A DNA stretch of 64,000 bases from Armillaria gallica (GCA_037576215.1 JBANDB010000014.1:744001-808000); one strand, 5' to 3'. Shown: positions 1 to 15,864, counted from the first letter of the stretch. The notes: a model not told the origin generated them from the sequence alone. Numbers and translations are program-made.

Positions 1-589
1 GGAACTGGAACTGATACTGATGCTGTCGCTGAAGCTGGAGCTAGAGCTTGCCTCCGAAGTGAACGCGCTCGTAGGCTGAGAGAACTCAGAAGACGAAGAA
101 GTGGTGGCGGGTACGTAATCGGAAGAGGAAGAGGAATCTTCGTCATCACAGTCATCATCGCTGCTGTCGTCCGAGGTGTCTGTCGGGGTCGCTACTATAG
201 CACTGGCTGATGAAGACACAGATGCAGACGCCGAAGCCGAAGCCGAAGCAGTTGCGTTGGTAGCGCAGTAGGCGGGACGATTAGCAGCAACGGTTTCGGT
301 AGCCTTTAAAATAAGTAGATTAGTTCTGGTATGGTTGACAAGCAGACACACGCACCAAGAGAGGATGACAGCAGTCATCAAAGAACTGGGTGTTGTGCTG
401 GTTCTGGCAACCAATGGCGAGGTACCGTGTGTGGTAAACATCATAAGCCTCGAGGTAACCCTCGGCGTAGTCGGCAGGCTTGGAACGAGCTACATGGTGG
501 AAGCCATGAAGGCCCCGACGAGGAAAGTGGGGAGAGGCCTGGACGGCAGCAGTGGCGACAAGGGCAAAAGTGGCGAGAGAAGCGAACAT
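1..589 (-). CDS. Secreted Ser-rich protein, N-terminal part (C-terminus outside the window)
   Basis: Model: exon 1 589-356, intron 355-304, exon 2 from 303 to the window edge in phase 0. The ATG opens a hydrophobic signal peptide (MFASLATFALVATAAVQA), then a short His/Arg stretch and the motif NTQFFDDCCHPLL, which ends exactly at the splice site and joins ATETV. The second exon turns into a long Ser/Ala/Thr/Asp-rich tract, as in glycosylated linkers of fungal wall or secreted proteins. From memory, basidiomycete proteins with this CCHPLL-ATET header carry a C-terminal RlpA/barwin-like double-psi beta-barrel; that part lies left of base 1, so this family assignment is inference. A TATA element sits about 195 bases upstream. 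Acts outside the cell or in the wall. Confidence 0.7.
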
Positions 590-782
590 CGTGGGCGGGA
601 AGTAATGAATGGGGGGTCAGGGAATGTATGCGACGACAATAAAGTCGTGGAATAACTGCAGTTAACAGTTAGTACGGGCAAGCGAGACCAGCGAGAAAAA
701 CGCACAGGAATAACCGTAGGGAAGGTCGGACAGAAGGAGGGTGATGTAAAGGACGCAAAATTTCAACGACCTTGTGCTCCAG

Positions 783-791
783 CTTATATAC
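783..791 (-). promoter_or_regulatory. TATA box of the secreted Ser-rich protein gene
   Basis: Reading the minus strand, GTATATAAG lies here, about 195 bases before the ATG at 589. No other open frame of note lies between them, so it most likely sets the start of a leader of about 160 bases. A strong TATA suits a regulated secreted-protein gene; that last point is inference. Confidence 0.45.
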
Positions 792-869
792 TTGCTTCGA
801 TTGTGCCGAGATCGGCCGCCGACCCACACGTTTTCCTTCATCTTTTGTGTATATTAGTTCCATATCAAG

Positions 870-1420
870 CAGCTATCGGTCCTAACCTGCCCTTATTCTG
901 CCAAAATCTTGTCCGATATTGACAATCGGTTTAGATCAGTCTTGGGACCGAGGTTATTAGGGATGAAATAACGTGAATCAGGCCAAATTGATGTGGTTAC
1001 GCTACTCCATCCCTCCTACAAAAAGTACGTAGCAACCTCCGGCCTCGAGGCTTGCGTTAGGTATCCATGAGAAGTTTTGCCTTCCTGCTGGATGTTCCAT
1101 GAGTAAAACGGACGCAGCATGAAGGCTCGAGGCAACCCTCGGATTTGGCCTCGCTCCCGATCCATCTGATCGATATAAATCTTAGCGCCGATGACTATTT
1201 TCTCGGACGAGTCGGCCAAGGTGTACCGATGGAGGCTGTGTGTGCGATGCCAGCTCGTCGGCACCCTGTTTTGAGCTGGTACAGCATCGTTTGTAGAATG
1301 TGGCGCAACTGGGCGGCCGTACGTAACCACGTGGCGTTGTTTGTCCCTTCCGATGCAAACACGTAGGTAGCGATCGAGGTTAGGGTTAACTACATACTTC
1401 CATTTAACAACATCCTGAAC
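870..1420. other. Intergenic: divergent promoter region
   Basis: Lies between the secreted-protein gene (minus) and the SCAMP gene (plus). A 158-codon open frame on the minus strand (1016-1492) runs across the first exon of SCAMP and has no recognisable family; it is not called. I see no repeat or RNA gene here. Confidence 0.5.
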
Positions 1421-2707
1421 ATGAGTGCGTCTATTTCTGTTTGTTTTGCTCTCCCTGTACTCACCCTTGGACAGGTTACGCCGAGAATCCATTTGCCTCT
1501 ACCCATTCGCTGGACACAAATCCATTCGACGACCCAACCCCCCGCAGTCGCAGAGTACTGACACTCGTTTGGAGGAGCTCCGACAACGCGAGCTCGAACT
1601 AGAACGACGCGAGCAAGAGCTCAATAGAAAGGCCGAGCATATAAGGCAGCATGGCAAGAACAACTGGCCGCCTTGTTAGTTTCCTCTGCCGTCGTCATCG
1701 TCTGTCTAACGTCCACGTATCGCCAGTTTTCCCATTAATTTTCCATTCCATCTCGGAAGAAATCCCGGAGGCATCGCAGCCACTCATAACTCGTATATAT
1801 CAACTATGGCTAGTACTTCTTGGCACACTTGTCCTCAATATGATTGCCTGTATTTTCATCCTCATCGCTGGGTCTTCTGACGGTGGGCGCGATGTCGGTG
1901 CCAGTATTGGGTGAGTTCCTGCGCTTCCCCTGCCGTAACTCATGTTCACCTTGCGATTCTGCGCAGCTACTTGTTCGTAATCTCTGCCACCTCCTTTCTT
2001 CTCTGGTATCGGTATGTGTGTCCGCAGTCCTTCGTAGCGCCTATCTAACTGCCTCGCAAAAGTCCGATTTACAATGGTTACATGAAGGTGTGTCTGTCTT
2101 TCAGGGCATAGTTATGCTTTGCATTGTTCTAACGCAATGTCAGGAACAAGCCTTGTATTACTGTGCGTACCATATACGTGCCTTTGATAGTGTCTTATCC
2201 TTTCATAGACCTTTACTTCTTCTTTGGCGGATTCCATCTCCTATTTAGCATTTACATGTGAGTCGCTCTACTGACCTTGGTGCTCAATAATTCATTGCCT
2301 TGATAGGATCATTGGAGTGCCAAGGTGACCGAAATGTTTCTCATCACGGTGCATTGCGTCTCATTAGTCTTCGCAGCACTGGTTCTGCTGGCCTTATCCA
2401 AACGATTCAGATGTTCGTGAACCATCACTGGGCAGCTGCAATCTTGGGCTTGGTGGCCACAATAGGTTGGATCGTTCAAGGACTTGGTAACGCTTTCTAT
2501 TACCGCCAGGTAAATTTCATATATATGCGTTCAACTTTGGCGACTTATATAAACAACCATGCAGATCTATGCACATCACACTGCTGCAGGGCATACCATG
2601 GAAAAGGTAAAAAAATTTAACCTCGTATTCCCTCGCATGCTCACTTCCTTTAGGCTAAAACGGAGCTGGCCTCCCACGGCGCGAAAGCCTACTTCACACG
2701 GGGTTGA
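1421..2707 (+). CDS. Secretory carrier membrane protein (SCAMP), one-base frameshift in exon 2
   Basis: Eleven exons: 1421-1424, 1475-1674, 1727-1910, 1967-2011, 2063-2087, 2144-2162, 2209-2257, 2307-2324, 2377-2509, 2565-2606, 2654-2707; about 257 aa. SCAMPs are four-pass membrane proteins of the trans-Golgi/endosome recycling route. Visible: two N-terminal NPF motifs (ENPF, TNPF) that bind EH domains, a coiled coil rich in Glu/Arg (LEELRQRELELERREQEL), the family signature NNWPP before the first membrane segment, then the TGSAGLI and GWIVQGLGNAFYYRQ blocks of the last segments. Exons of 19, 18 and 25 nt had to be included to keep the family sequence. In exon 2 the frame jumps by one at a C6 tract (1538-1543): one more C restores TPPQSQS. 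Everything else is in phase, so this is a sequence error or a very recent null allele. Confidence 0.88.
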
Positions 2708-3218
2708 ATTGTGCCACTTAGTTACAAGCTCGAGTATTGTTCCTTCGCTTACCTTATATTTTATTGTGGAACTTTGTCGTGCTTTTGAGCGAAAATCTAT
2801 TGAGCTATGTTATTATACATTGGACAAAGACATTCACGATTCGCCCAAGAAGGCAAATGATCAGTGCGTTGTGGCTGAGTTTGAAATTTGAAATCCTTTG
2901 AATCAAAAAGCGGGTCTTCGTTTTTCTTCATCCACCATCATCTAAAGGTCAGTCCGCCCTTATCATCGTCACTGTCGCCGCTGATGCAGAACTGTATCTC
3001 TGTTTTCAGCTAAAAAGCCGATAAAAAACATAAAAACCCTTTTTTATCCACAAGCGGTTGTCTTGTTGCTCCTCCTGTGTATGCTGTTCTTTCGCTAGCT
3101 CCTTTACACCTCGCTGACCTCAAGAATAGTCGCAGAAAAGTTCATATCGCAGTAACGACCCCCAATATCCTCAAAAAATCTAAATTTTATTTGCTTGCAA
3201 AAAAATAAACTTTCCGTC
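2708..3218 (+). promoter_or_regulatory. PABP promoter and A-rich 5' leader
   Basis: The 511 bases between SCAMP and PABP. The last part contains repeated A runs: around 3010-3040 and especially 3172-3210, with two runs of six to seven A just before the ATG. In animals and yeast, PABP binds A-rich tracts in the leader of its own mRNA and represses translation; the same autoregulation is likely here but is inference. Confidence 0.5.
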
Positions 3219-5559
<2,341 letters not shown>

Positions 5560-5960
5560 GTTGTGCCCGCCACAATATCTTTGGACCACTTTGGATCCGT
5601 CCCTTCGTTTGTGTTTGATGTCAATCTTCCCCGCCCCCGCACTTGCGTGTTTTGATACGTTTTCGTTGATCATCTTGACTTCCATGTCTTGATCCCTCTT
5701 GTACATCATCGTCATATGCTGTCCTAGGGTTTGGGTGTATGTCGTTTCTTCCGTATGTACTTTTTAGACAGGAACAGAGGTGAACAACAGCTTGCTTTAT
5801 GATTATGAACTGTGTGGTGTTGAACTTTAAGATACTCACGCGAGCCAGGGGACTGATGGTGGTTGCAGACCAATTTGATGCATTATTAGAAAGAACGTAA
5901 GTAACGATACATCGTCCGTGAGTAGATAATAAATGCATATGGTACTTATAGTGACAATAG
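5560..5960. other. Intergenic: convergent 3' ends of PABP and the methyltransferase
   Basis: T-rich 3' flank of PABP followed by the tail of the methyltransferase gene. Open frames here are short and overlap both untranslated regions; I see no gene. Confidence 0.5.
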
Positions 5961-7381
5961 CTACAGACGCTTCGAGGCGTGGACGATGTTGATAACACTT
6001 GATAAATTTACAGACGGGCGGTATAAATCGTGTTGGGCGTCTGCTATGAGGCTTCTAACTTTCGTCTCTGGAAGTCCAACAGTAAGAAAAAAGGGACGTA
6101 GTGCCGGAAGCAGCAACTCGTAATCCATCCATTGCAACTGTCCAACGGTTAAAATTACGGGATCTAGAATAATCGTCAATATAAATTGTTGCTATTGGAA
6201 TCCTGAACAGCAAAAAACGCTCACCCCTAGGCCAAGAACCGACTGGAATGTTGCCTATCCGTGTAGCAATATTCTCAAACATCCCAGTAGCAGAAAGCAT
6301 GTCTGTTATGTGTTGCGGGACAGTCGGGTCTATTCTCTGGCGGCGAAGGCAAGTATGATATGTTTCCCAAAAGGTGAACCAGCCTGATGCGTCGTCTTGG
6401 GACGAGGAAGGAGAAGAGGGATCAATCTTGGGGGTCAAGTTTGGTTCTATAATAATGACTAGACCGCCAGGGCGGAGCAGACGCGAGATTTCACGCAGCA
6501 ATCGAGGATAATTATGTATCTGCAGAAACGAGGTCAGACTGTCACTCTGGAAATAGGGCGCCTAAATTTACCTACCCCCATAAACATCGAGCGAGCATGA
6601 ATGAGATCGAAATAACCGTCTGGATAAGGAATGGATTGTTGGTCCAAGTCACAGAGTTCGAAGCTGCAAAGAGGGGGAAGAGGAACGTTTAAGAATAGTG
6701 TGGCTGTAAAAAGACCAGTATTTCTCACGTGCAATTAGGAGGGACATCGCTGGTGGTGCTAGTGAGCAGAGGCGACGAACGTGGATTTCTGAGAGGCATA
6801 CCGGGGCTGAATTGGGGCTAGGTCGATGCCAATAACTTCCGCGCGTGGAAATTCGTCTGCCATTTCGATGGCCCTGGACAGAAAGCAGCACCCTCGTCAA
6901 TTCCCCCTCCACCGTTGGTCATTGCATGCAGACGAAAACAAGCATACCAAAGCCCCCTCCCGTTCCTAAATCAAGAACTAAACAGATCATTAGCCCTGTG
7001 ATTTCGATTTTTGCTGATGGACACACCTCGACGCTGTTGTCCGAACTGCAGGACTTCTTTTACGGGACCGACATAATTTTGGCCCTCAAACACGAACTTG
7101 AGCATCCGATGGTGGTATTCGGAGCGCTAGAGAGCGGGACGCGTAAGATAAAGATGCTACGTGTGAAAGCGAGTGGCCTGCCTTGACTTCGTCGCGATCA
7201 GAGCTGTTATACACGTCAGTGTATCTGAATACGCGTTGCAAGATATGAACACGCACGGGAGCAAATACGATGTGTTCATAGTGTTCAACGATCGACCATG
7301 TACATGGCGAAAGAATTCAGAGTCGTCATCTCCGACATACGATAATTCCTCCCCGGTTGGAAGGACACGCTGGCGCAACAT
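5961..7381 (-). CDS. Class I SAM-dependent methyltransferase, one-base frameshift
   Basis: Nine exons on the minus strand: 7381-7257, 7203-7182, 7126-7027, 6977-6948, 6873-6802, 6758-6729, 6663-6576, 6519-6225, 6163-5961; about 321 aa. Rossmann-fold markers in order: VLDLGTGGG (motif I, SAM binding), VIGIDLAPI (acidic motif II), FELCDLD, then YFDLIHARSM and LRPGGLVIIIEPN. Belongs to the TAM/UbiE-like methyltransferases that are expanded in mushrooms; substrate unknown. The junction 7182/7126 fits a GC..AG intron (7181-7127). Exon 4 ends one base short: TTT at 6949-6951 should be TTTT to give GGGFW-AIEMADEFP across the splice. With one added base all nine exons are in phase. Confidence 0.85.
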
Positions 7382-7918
7382 ACATACAGGAGGGAGATTT
7401 TACATACTTTCGCGCCTGTTTAAACAAGTCCTTTTGACCCTCCGACTCGGGAAAAGCAGAAGCTTCGATTCGTACCAGTCGAATATATTTGTCACGTCAC
7501 ACTTTTTCTGTTAGGCTTTGTTGCCGTTATGAACTGATGAGAACAATACACGCTATTCGGGGGAATTGTGGCAGGAGAAAAGAGGCGAAGACACACACTA
7601 AGAAGACAAATGTATGGTCTAGATCTCACGGATTTGTTTTTGATGAGAAGAGTCCGGCGAAGCCTGCAAGTCCTATATTGAACTTCATTATTGACAGGTC
7701 GTTCTGTTCCTCGGATGCTCACTTCTCAATACACGCTCGGAGGCTAATTATGGGCGGGATAGGGCACAGGACGGGATGTGAAATGGTCTCTGATCCTCGT
7801 GACTTGGCGGTAAGCATGTAAAAAATCTTGGGCCTTGCAGAAGAAATGATTCAAATATGACGAAGAGAGTATTTTCAACCCTTAAGGTCCAAATTGCGGC
7901 GTTGTGAACCTAACGCTG
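7382..7918. other. Intergenic: upstream of the methyltransferase, downstream of SPT8
   Basis: Both flanking genes are on the minus strand. Open frames seen on either strand here are short and match no family I know. Confidence 0.45.
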
Positions 7919-10183
7919 TTATTGAACATGCTTTATGTCATGCACAAATACTGTCCGTGTGGACTCCCCATGCCACCCGCGGTTGCTACTAGCACTTACT
8001 AAAAATCTGCCTCCAGGATCGACCACTATTCGCATTGTTAGTCAGATCTTATCGAACACACCAAAGAAGGGACCTACACAGATTAGAGATATACCCCCCG
8101 TGGTGGCCCGGTATGATCTTGAACTGCATCCCAGTCTTCGGTCTACCAGGGTCAGATTCGACAGCATCCACATTCCACAAACGCAGATTATCAATGGACG
8201 CGCTGTTCCGAAGTCAAGGCATCTCACATGCGTCCAGGGACCAGACTGCTTACCAGGCGATATGTTTGTTATCTGGAAACGCGACCACACATGAAACTAC
8301 TCCGGAGCTTGGTGGGTTTCTCAGGGTTTTCAGAAGCCTGGGGGTGGAAGAAGGACCCGAACGACCAAGCTGGCGTACATCCCAGACGTCAACGGTCCCG
8401 TTACGCCTTCCGGCATATATTTGGCCGCCGTCCGCAGACCAGCATGCCTGTGACGAAATAATATGTCAAAAACAGTACGTTTCGGGATAAGCATAGCATC
8501 CGCACCGACAAGCACCAGGGGGGAGTCTTTTCATTCATCCACAACCTTCCAACACCTGTACCCGGCGTGTTTACTCTCTTATCCCAGAGGATCACCTGGC
8601 CATCTATAGACGCCGTCAATAAAATATCCGGCGAGAATTTCATATAAGTATCAGAATCGAGCAAAGGGGGGGCATTCTTGGATGGTGCTATTGAGCCGAA
8701 ATTGGGACGCGGAGGTTGTTGAGGCTGCGCTGGGGGAGGAACAGCTAGCCCCGCAGCCCCGTTTGCCGTGGTTTGGGATTTGTTTTGGGTAGTACTACCC
8801 TGCGTGTTGTTCTCCGGTTCGTCGAAGAGGTCATCGAAAGATCCATCTGATTGAGATGGTGAATCAGGTGCAGATGCTGCTGCCGAAGCGCCTGGTGGCA
8901 CGGGTTGTGGCGCCGTTGCAGGAGCCGATGCAATGGTACCTTCGTCTGGTAAAGTCGCGGATTCGGGCCGAATGATGACTGCAGGACTTGGCTCTGCAAA
9001 TACTGCATTTGTCGGCCGTACCGCAACTCCTGTGAGCTGGGCACCATGGGATGTGAAGTTTCTTACTTTCTGGCCTGTATTAAGGTCCCACAGCTGTTGA
9101 AAACCCGTTCACTATATTCCAAATTCCGACCATGCAAGTAACTTACAAGCGCGTCACCGTCCCATCCAGCACTGAAGAAGCCCTTTTCATCATGGTCCAG
9201 AGATAGCGCAGATACGGGGCCGCGATGACCACTCATGACATGACATAAACGTCCAGGATCATGCCTCACTGTATAGAGGCTGATGGGGCCAGACTGTCGC
9301 TTGCTCGTTAGTGAGGCGAATTTGGGGAGAAAAATGGAAAACGCACGTCGCTTCCCGCAAGAGCCCACAGCGCGTCTGAATGCATCGCTAAACAATATAC
9401 CGGGGACAGCCCTGTCTCGTCCTCGGCCGAAGCAGTGGATACGTCTGGAGGCGTTGGATTCTCCCACCAAAAACGGAGCTGCCCAGATTTCATGATTCCC
9501 TCCACAACACCAGAGTGATGCCTTTGTGGCGCCGTCAGAAGTTCTTTCCGTTCAGCGCCGTGAAAATATCGTAGTCACGGATATAACCATCATCAGATCC
9601 AGTGAGAAGATGGGTCATGCAGTGAGAAGAGGCGAGTGCATGGATGGGAACCGGGTGTGGTATTGCACATACGGCCTCGACAATGCATGTACGATAAACG
9701 GGTACGTCAGAGCCTCTCGGATAGTAGAGAGCCTTTTTCCGAGCTCGGGCAGGCGAAAGAGATCTCTTGCGTACCAAGGGTGGTGAGGCCTCTGTTGTTC
9801 GCGTCAACAGCAAGAAAAGGTAAAAAGCAAGCCACGCACGTTTGACAGAAGACGACTGAGATTGGGATTGAGGCGACAGTAAGGACGCGTTCTGGACTGA
9901 GCTTGGCTGTGATGTCGGCTGCACGTCTCTCGAAGGCTCTGATTCGTCGTCGTCGTCGTCGTTATCGTCAGAAAAGCCTTCATCGGTAGAGCTAGAAGAG
10001 TCCTTGCAGAGAATAAAGCATCGCACAGAAACGCAGGCAACGAACACGCACATCGTCGCCGTCTTCCGTGGCTTCCTCGTTTATCGCATCGAACAGCTCC
10101 TCCTCGAGGTCATTGTCGGCGTCTTCGTCGAGGTCGTCTTCGTTGTCCTCGAGGGCGTCGTCTTCAGTGTCTGAGGGAGGCAT
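7919..10183 (-). CDS. SPT8: SAGA complex subunit Spt8 (WD40), two compensating indels
   Basis: Eight exons: 10183-10052, 10002-9840, 9791-9347, 9293-9147, 9093-8506, 8447-8254, 8203-8078, 8025-7919; about 633 aa. Spt8 delivers TBP to promoters within the SAGA coactivator. The N-terminus is very acidic (Asp/Glu repeats to about residue 80, then Ser-rich). The WD40 propeller follows with HLLTGSDDGYIRDYD, SGHRGPVSALSLDHDEKG, LTASIDGQVILWDKR and IIPGHHGGYIS; a Pro/Ala/Gln-rich insertion separates the central blades. Two indels break the frame: a base is missing at about 9538-9540 (should read NFLTAPQRHHSG), and one extra base lies between about 8155 and 8180 in the linker after LRLWN. With both corrected every exon is in phase. 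Shares a 93-base divergent promoter with SRP54. Confidence 0.9.
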
Positions 10184-10276
10184 GATGAGGAACTTGGTAA
10201 ACAAGGCGGCACGCACATGATCGCCGCGCGACTTTTGATTTTGGTGACGTTGCCTGCCCCTTGAAGAACCGCGACC
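10184..10276. promoter_or_regulatory. Divergent SPT8/SRP54 promoter (93 bases)
   Basis: Start codons of SPT8 (minus, 10183) and SRP54 (plus, 10277) are only 93 bases apart, so the two core promoters and both leaders must overlap or be very short. I see no TATA box. Confidence 0.5.
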
Positions 10277-12412
<2,136 letters not shown>

Positions 12413-12727
12413 AGCGGCGGTAAATATTTTATTTTGTATAATGTACTTTATGACGACGCGCAAAATGAAACCAGGGTAGCTAGGGCGTAACGTTAGGAAC
12501 CACTTGACCCAGTTGGAAGCTCAGTATGATCACCAGCGGGCGGTCCTTGGTACCTTACCTTTCACCACCGACCATTCAACGATACCGTCGCGAAATGCTG
12601 CTGCTCAGAGCGACAGAAAAGCGAATACGGTGAAATTAAATCCGTGGACGAGACGGGAACCTGATAACACATGGGACGAGGTAACGTGTAACCGTCACAC
12701 CCGACAGCCGTCGGACCACGACCACCC
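12413..12727. other. Intergenic: SRP54 terminator and RhoGEF promoter
   Basis: Two same-direction genes flank this 315-base gap. Minus-strand frames overlapping it and the RhoGEF start are shadows. Nothing else seen. Confidence 0.5.
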
Positions 12728-14747
12728 ATGCCTGTTCTTCCAGCCAGGTCGCCTCTGCGCCCGCCGCCGCCCCAGAAACGCGGTGAGCTGGTCGTGACGA
12801 AGAGACAGCATGCCCTGCAGGAGCTGCTCGCATCGGAGAAGTCGTACGGGTCTGATCTCGCGTTGGTACGGCAGGTGCACATACCGTTGGCCCTGGGTGA
12901 GTTACTTTCTGTATCAATGAGACCTGTGATTCACCTACCATGCAGGCCAGTCAATACACGTCGGCGACCAAACCCTAACCTCAGAAGTCGAAGCCCCGAT
13001 GACCTCCTCCGACGTCAAGCTCATCTTCGGCAACATTTCCGACCTTTCCGACTTTGCCAGCCACTTCCACCATGCCCTGCAAGCCGCCCTCGACGCTGAC
13101 ACCGTCGGCGCACTCTTCCTCAAGTCCGTATCCGACATGGAGCGCCCGTACAAGACTTATATCGCCCGCCATGAGGCCGCCTCCCGCCATCTCCGCTCCC
13201 TCCCCGTCACCCCCGCCCTCACAGCCTACCACACCCAAACACAAACAATCGCCGGCGCCATGTCGCGCGCCTGGGATCTCCATTCCCTGCTCATCAAACC
13301 GGTCCAGAGGCTCCTCAAGTACCCGCTCCTCCTGGGAACCATCTATGAGGAGACACCCGAGGGACATCCTGACAAGGAGAATCTACGGTTGGCGAGGGAC
13401 GCGGTCCAGGACCTGGCTTTCAGGGTGAATGAGGAGCGCCATAGGGCAGAGGTGGTCAAGGATGTCCTGAAGCGGAATATCGTGCGCCTCAAGAGCGTCA
13501 AGGGCCCCAGTGCCCCTGCCCCTGCCCCTCCTACTGGTGATATGACCAACTACCATGCCCGTCTGCTGCGAGTCCAATCATTTTCCAACCAGCTCGCGCA
13601 GAATGTCCTTCACTGGTCGCGTTCGGTGGCTGCAGCCTCGACGCAGCTACACGCGTTTGCCAAGTCATTCGGGAACGTCATTGGAATCTCAACAAACGTT
13701 CAGTCAGACTCATTTGATGCTTTTATGACGCTCATCACGATGCACCTAATACCACTAACGACGACCCTTTCGCAGACATTGAGCAAAGATCTCCTCACCC
13801 CACTTTCGCAGCTCCTAGATGCGACCGCCAAACCTCTCCATCTCATTGAAACACTACAAAATACTCTATTGCCCCTACATACACATCTTATGAACATGCC
13901 TGTGTCGCACAAGAACCGCCCCTCGCCAGAACTGGTCAAAGCTTCTGCGGACTACATAGCACTTCGGGGAAAGCTCACAGAAGAGCTGCCTATATTCGCG
14001 GACAAGGCCGATCGGGTTCTATGTGGGTGTGTCTTTCGACTGGCACGGGCAGAGCAAGAGTACTGGAAGCAGGTCAATGCCGGTTGGCGGGAACTGTGGG
14101 ATATGTTAAGCATGGAACCTGGGAACACGGTCCAGGTTTGGTGGGATCGGTGGGAAGAGGTGGATGCGGTGCTCTCGAGGATGCGATGTGTACAGTTTCG
14201 TCCGCCGTCGCCCTCATCAGCATCGTCTTCGTTGTCGAACGCGACCACCGCAGTTGGGAGCGTCTTGTCATCACTGGACCCCAAGCGGTCAAGCGTCAAG
14301 TCCAAGACACGGTCAGAGTTCGAATACGACATGTACGAATACAAGACTCGCGCGCTTGATAGTCTGAGGCCCAAGCTGCGCCGGCCCTCCACGTCGATGC
14401 CCTCATTACCGCGGAAAAAGAGTTTCCGGCGAAAACTCTCAGATGTGAATGTCAGGGAAAAGGCAAAGGAGGCGCTCTATACCGTCCGGTCGGTGTACCC
14501 GTTTGATCCCCCAAAGAAAAAATATTTCTATGATTCGTATCCGTTTTTGGCGCTGAATGGGAAGGGAGAGGAGCTTGATGTGTTGAAGGAGGCCGGGCAT
14601 CCGAAGGACCACCTGAGTCGGGGGCTGATGCTACAAGTCGACGATGGAGATGCAGAGGAGCCAGATTCGCTTTTGCTGGTGCGGCGTAAGGTTGGGGGTG
14701 AAGTCGGGTGGGCTTTAGCGAGTTATCTCGAGCCGGTCACGATATAG
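12728..14747 (+). CDS. Rho guanine-nucleotide exchange factor, DH-BAR-SH3-like
   Basis: Two exons, 12728-12896 and 12946-14747; about 656 aa, with nearly all of the protein in one long exon. The Dbl-homology domain spans about residues 20-200: it begins QHALQELLASEKSYGSDL and holds the conserved helix KPVQRLLKYPLLL. A long helical region of about residues 230-450 (MTNYHARLLRVQSFSNQL onward) resembles a BAR domain, as in the Tuba/DNMBP family. The C-terminal 90 residues (YPFLALNGKGEELDVLKEAG..GEVGWALASYLEPV) look like an SH3 fold. Such proteins activate Cdc42/Rho at curved membranes; the target here is not known. A longer N-terminus cannot be excluded. A decayed second copy of the C-terminus lies at about 15650-15800. 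Confidence 0.85.
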
Positions 14748-15864
14748 GTGTATAGGTTGAGTGCAGCAGCATACTAAGGAATGTAAACTACTTATAATAT
14801 TCACTTTTAAATCGTTCTGTAGCAACAGAGGCAGTAACCTTGCGTATTGCGCCTATAAGAGCTTAAGTATCTGCACGCCCCAAGACAGACCCGTACCATG
14901 TCTTTGAAACGTTCTGTTGTCCTTGCAGTGAATCAAACAATTTCTTCCTCCTTGTGTTCCGGATGGCTCCATGGGTTGCAACTTGAAATGCTATTTAGGT
15001 TGCGCGAGTAGAATGCCTCTGAGGTCTGGATTGCGAAACTTTCTTTGCGTTCGCTACACGAAGCTCCGCACATACGAGTTTGCGGATAGAACAAGTATGT
15101 GTGACCAAATCCGGGGGAAAAAAATATAGCTTTTGAATTCAAGTTCAAGTAAACAACCCGCCTTGTACTGAGTTGGTATCAAACATTTCAAGACGAGATA
15201 GTCCGGTTATAGAAGGGTGCATGCGTAGGACATAGCCGGACTTAAGCCAGAACTCGAGATCCTAACGAATATGAAATCAATGACCGAAGCAAAATGGCAT
15301 CCGCATACCAGTGTGTAAGGGACCCGGGACGGCCGAGGAGTCCAGGACATGGCTGCTCGCTCCATCAATGACCTCTCTACAGGCGATAAATGAGGGCCAA
15401 GAAACGCGTCGGGAAATAGGCGGAATGAGTTGTATTAGACCCGAAGCAATAGAGAATAGAAGCATTGTGATGAACCTGAATGAGATCCTGAGATTGAGTT
15501 CGAGTACAAGAGGTTTTAGTTTCAGGGTCATGAGCACTGCCGTTGAATGGAAGACCCATGGCGTCGGCAGTAACCTACATGCACCAGAGCTGATACGAGG
15601 CTGGAAATTCAGTGGCGATGATCTCAGAGGGACCCCATGTGGTTTTGTCGGTGTACCCGCAAACAAAAAAGACTCAAGCTCGTATCCGAGTCCGTTTGTG
15701 GCGCTGAAAGGCGCAGGCATCTGGGGGAGTATCTGAGCTGCATCTGAGATGTTGCATGTGGATGACGAGGATTCGACGGAGCCGACGTCGGCTAGGTAGT
15801 TCCTGAGCCGCGGTTAGATAGTTGTTATTACCAGAAGAAAAAAAAACAGATGGAGCAAGTAAGA
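14748..15864. other. Intergenic with a decayed RhoGEF 3' copy
   Basis: A 1.1-kb gap. The right part (about 15650-15800) resembles the 3' end of the neighbouring RhoGEF gene (see separate entry). The rest holds only short frames without family resemblance. Confidence 0.5.
15650..15800 (+). pseudogene. Remnant of a RhoGEF C-terminus
   Basis: Plus-strand frames read YPSPFVALKG and, after a one- or two-base shift, EMLHVDDEDSTEPT. These line up with YPFLALNGKG and LMLQVDDGDAEEPD of the DH-BAR RhoGEF about 1.1 kb to the left, in the same order and spacing. The segment has stops and shifts and no upstream domain, so it looks like a truncated, decayed tandem copy. The call rests on by-eye similarity. 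Confidence 0.45.

Noticed and set aside
1016..1492. 158-codon minus-strand frame
   Set aside because: Overlaps the SCAMP start region, no family motif, biased composition of an antisense frame.
8035..8490. 151-codon plus-strand frame
   Set aside because: Antisense to the last exons of SPT8.
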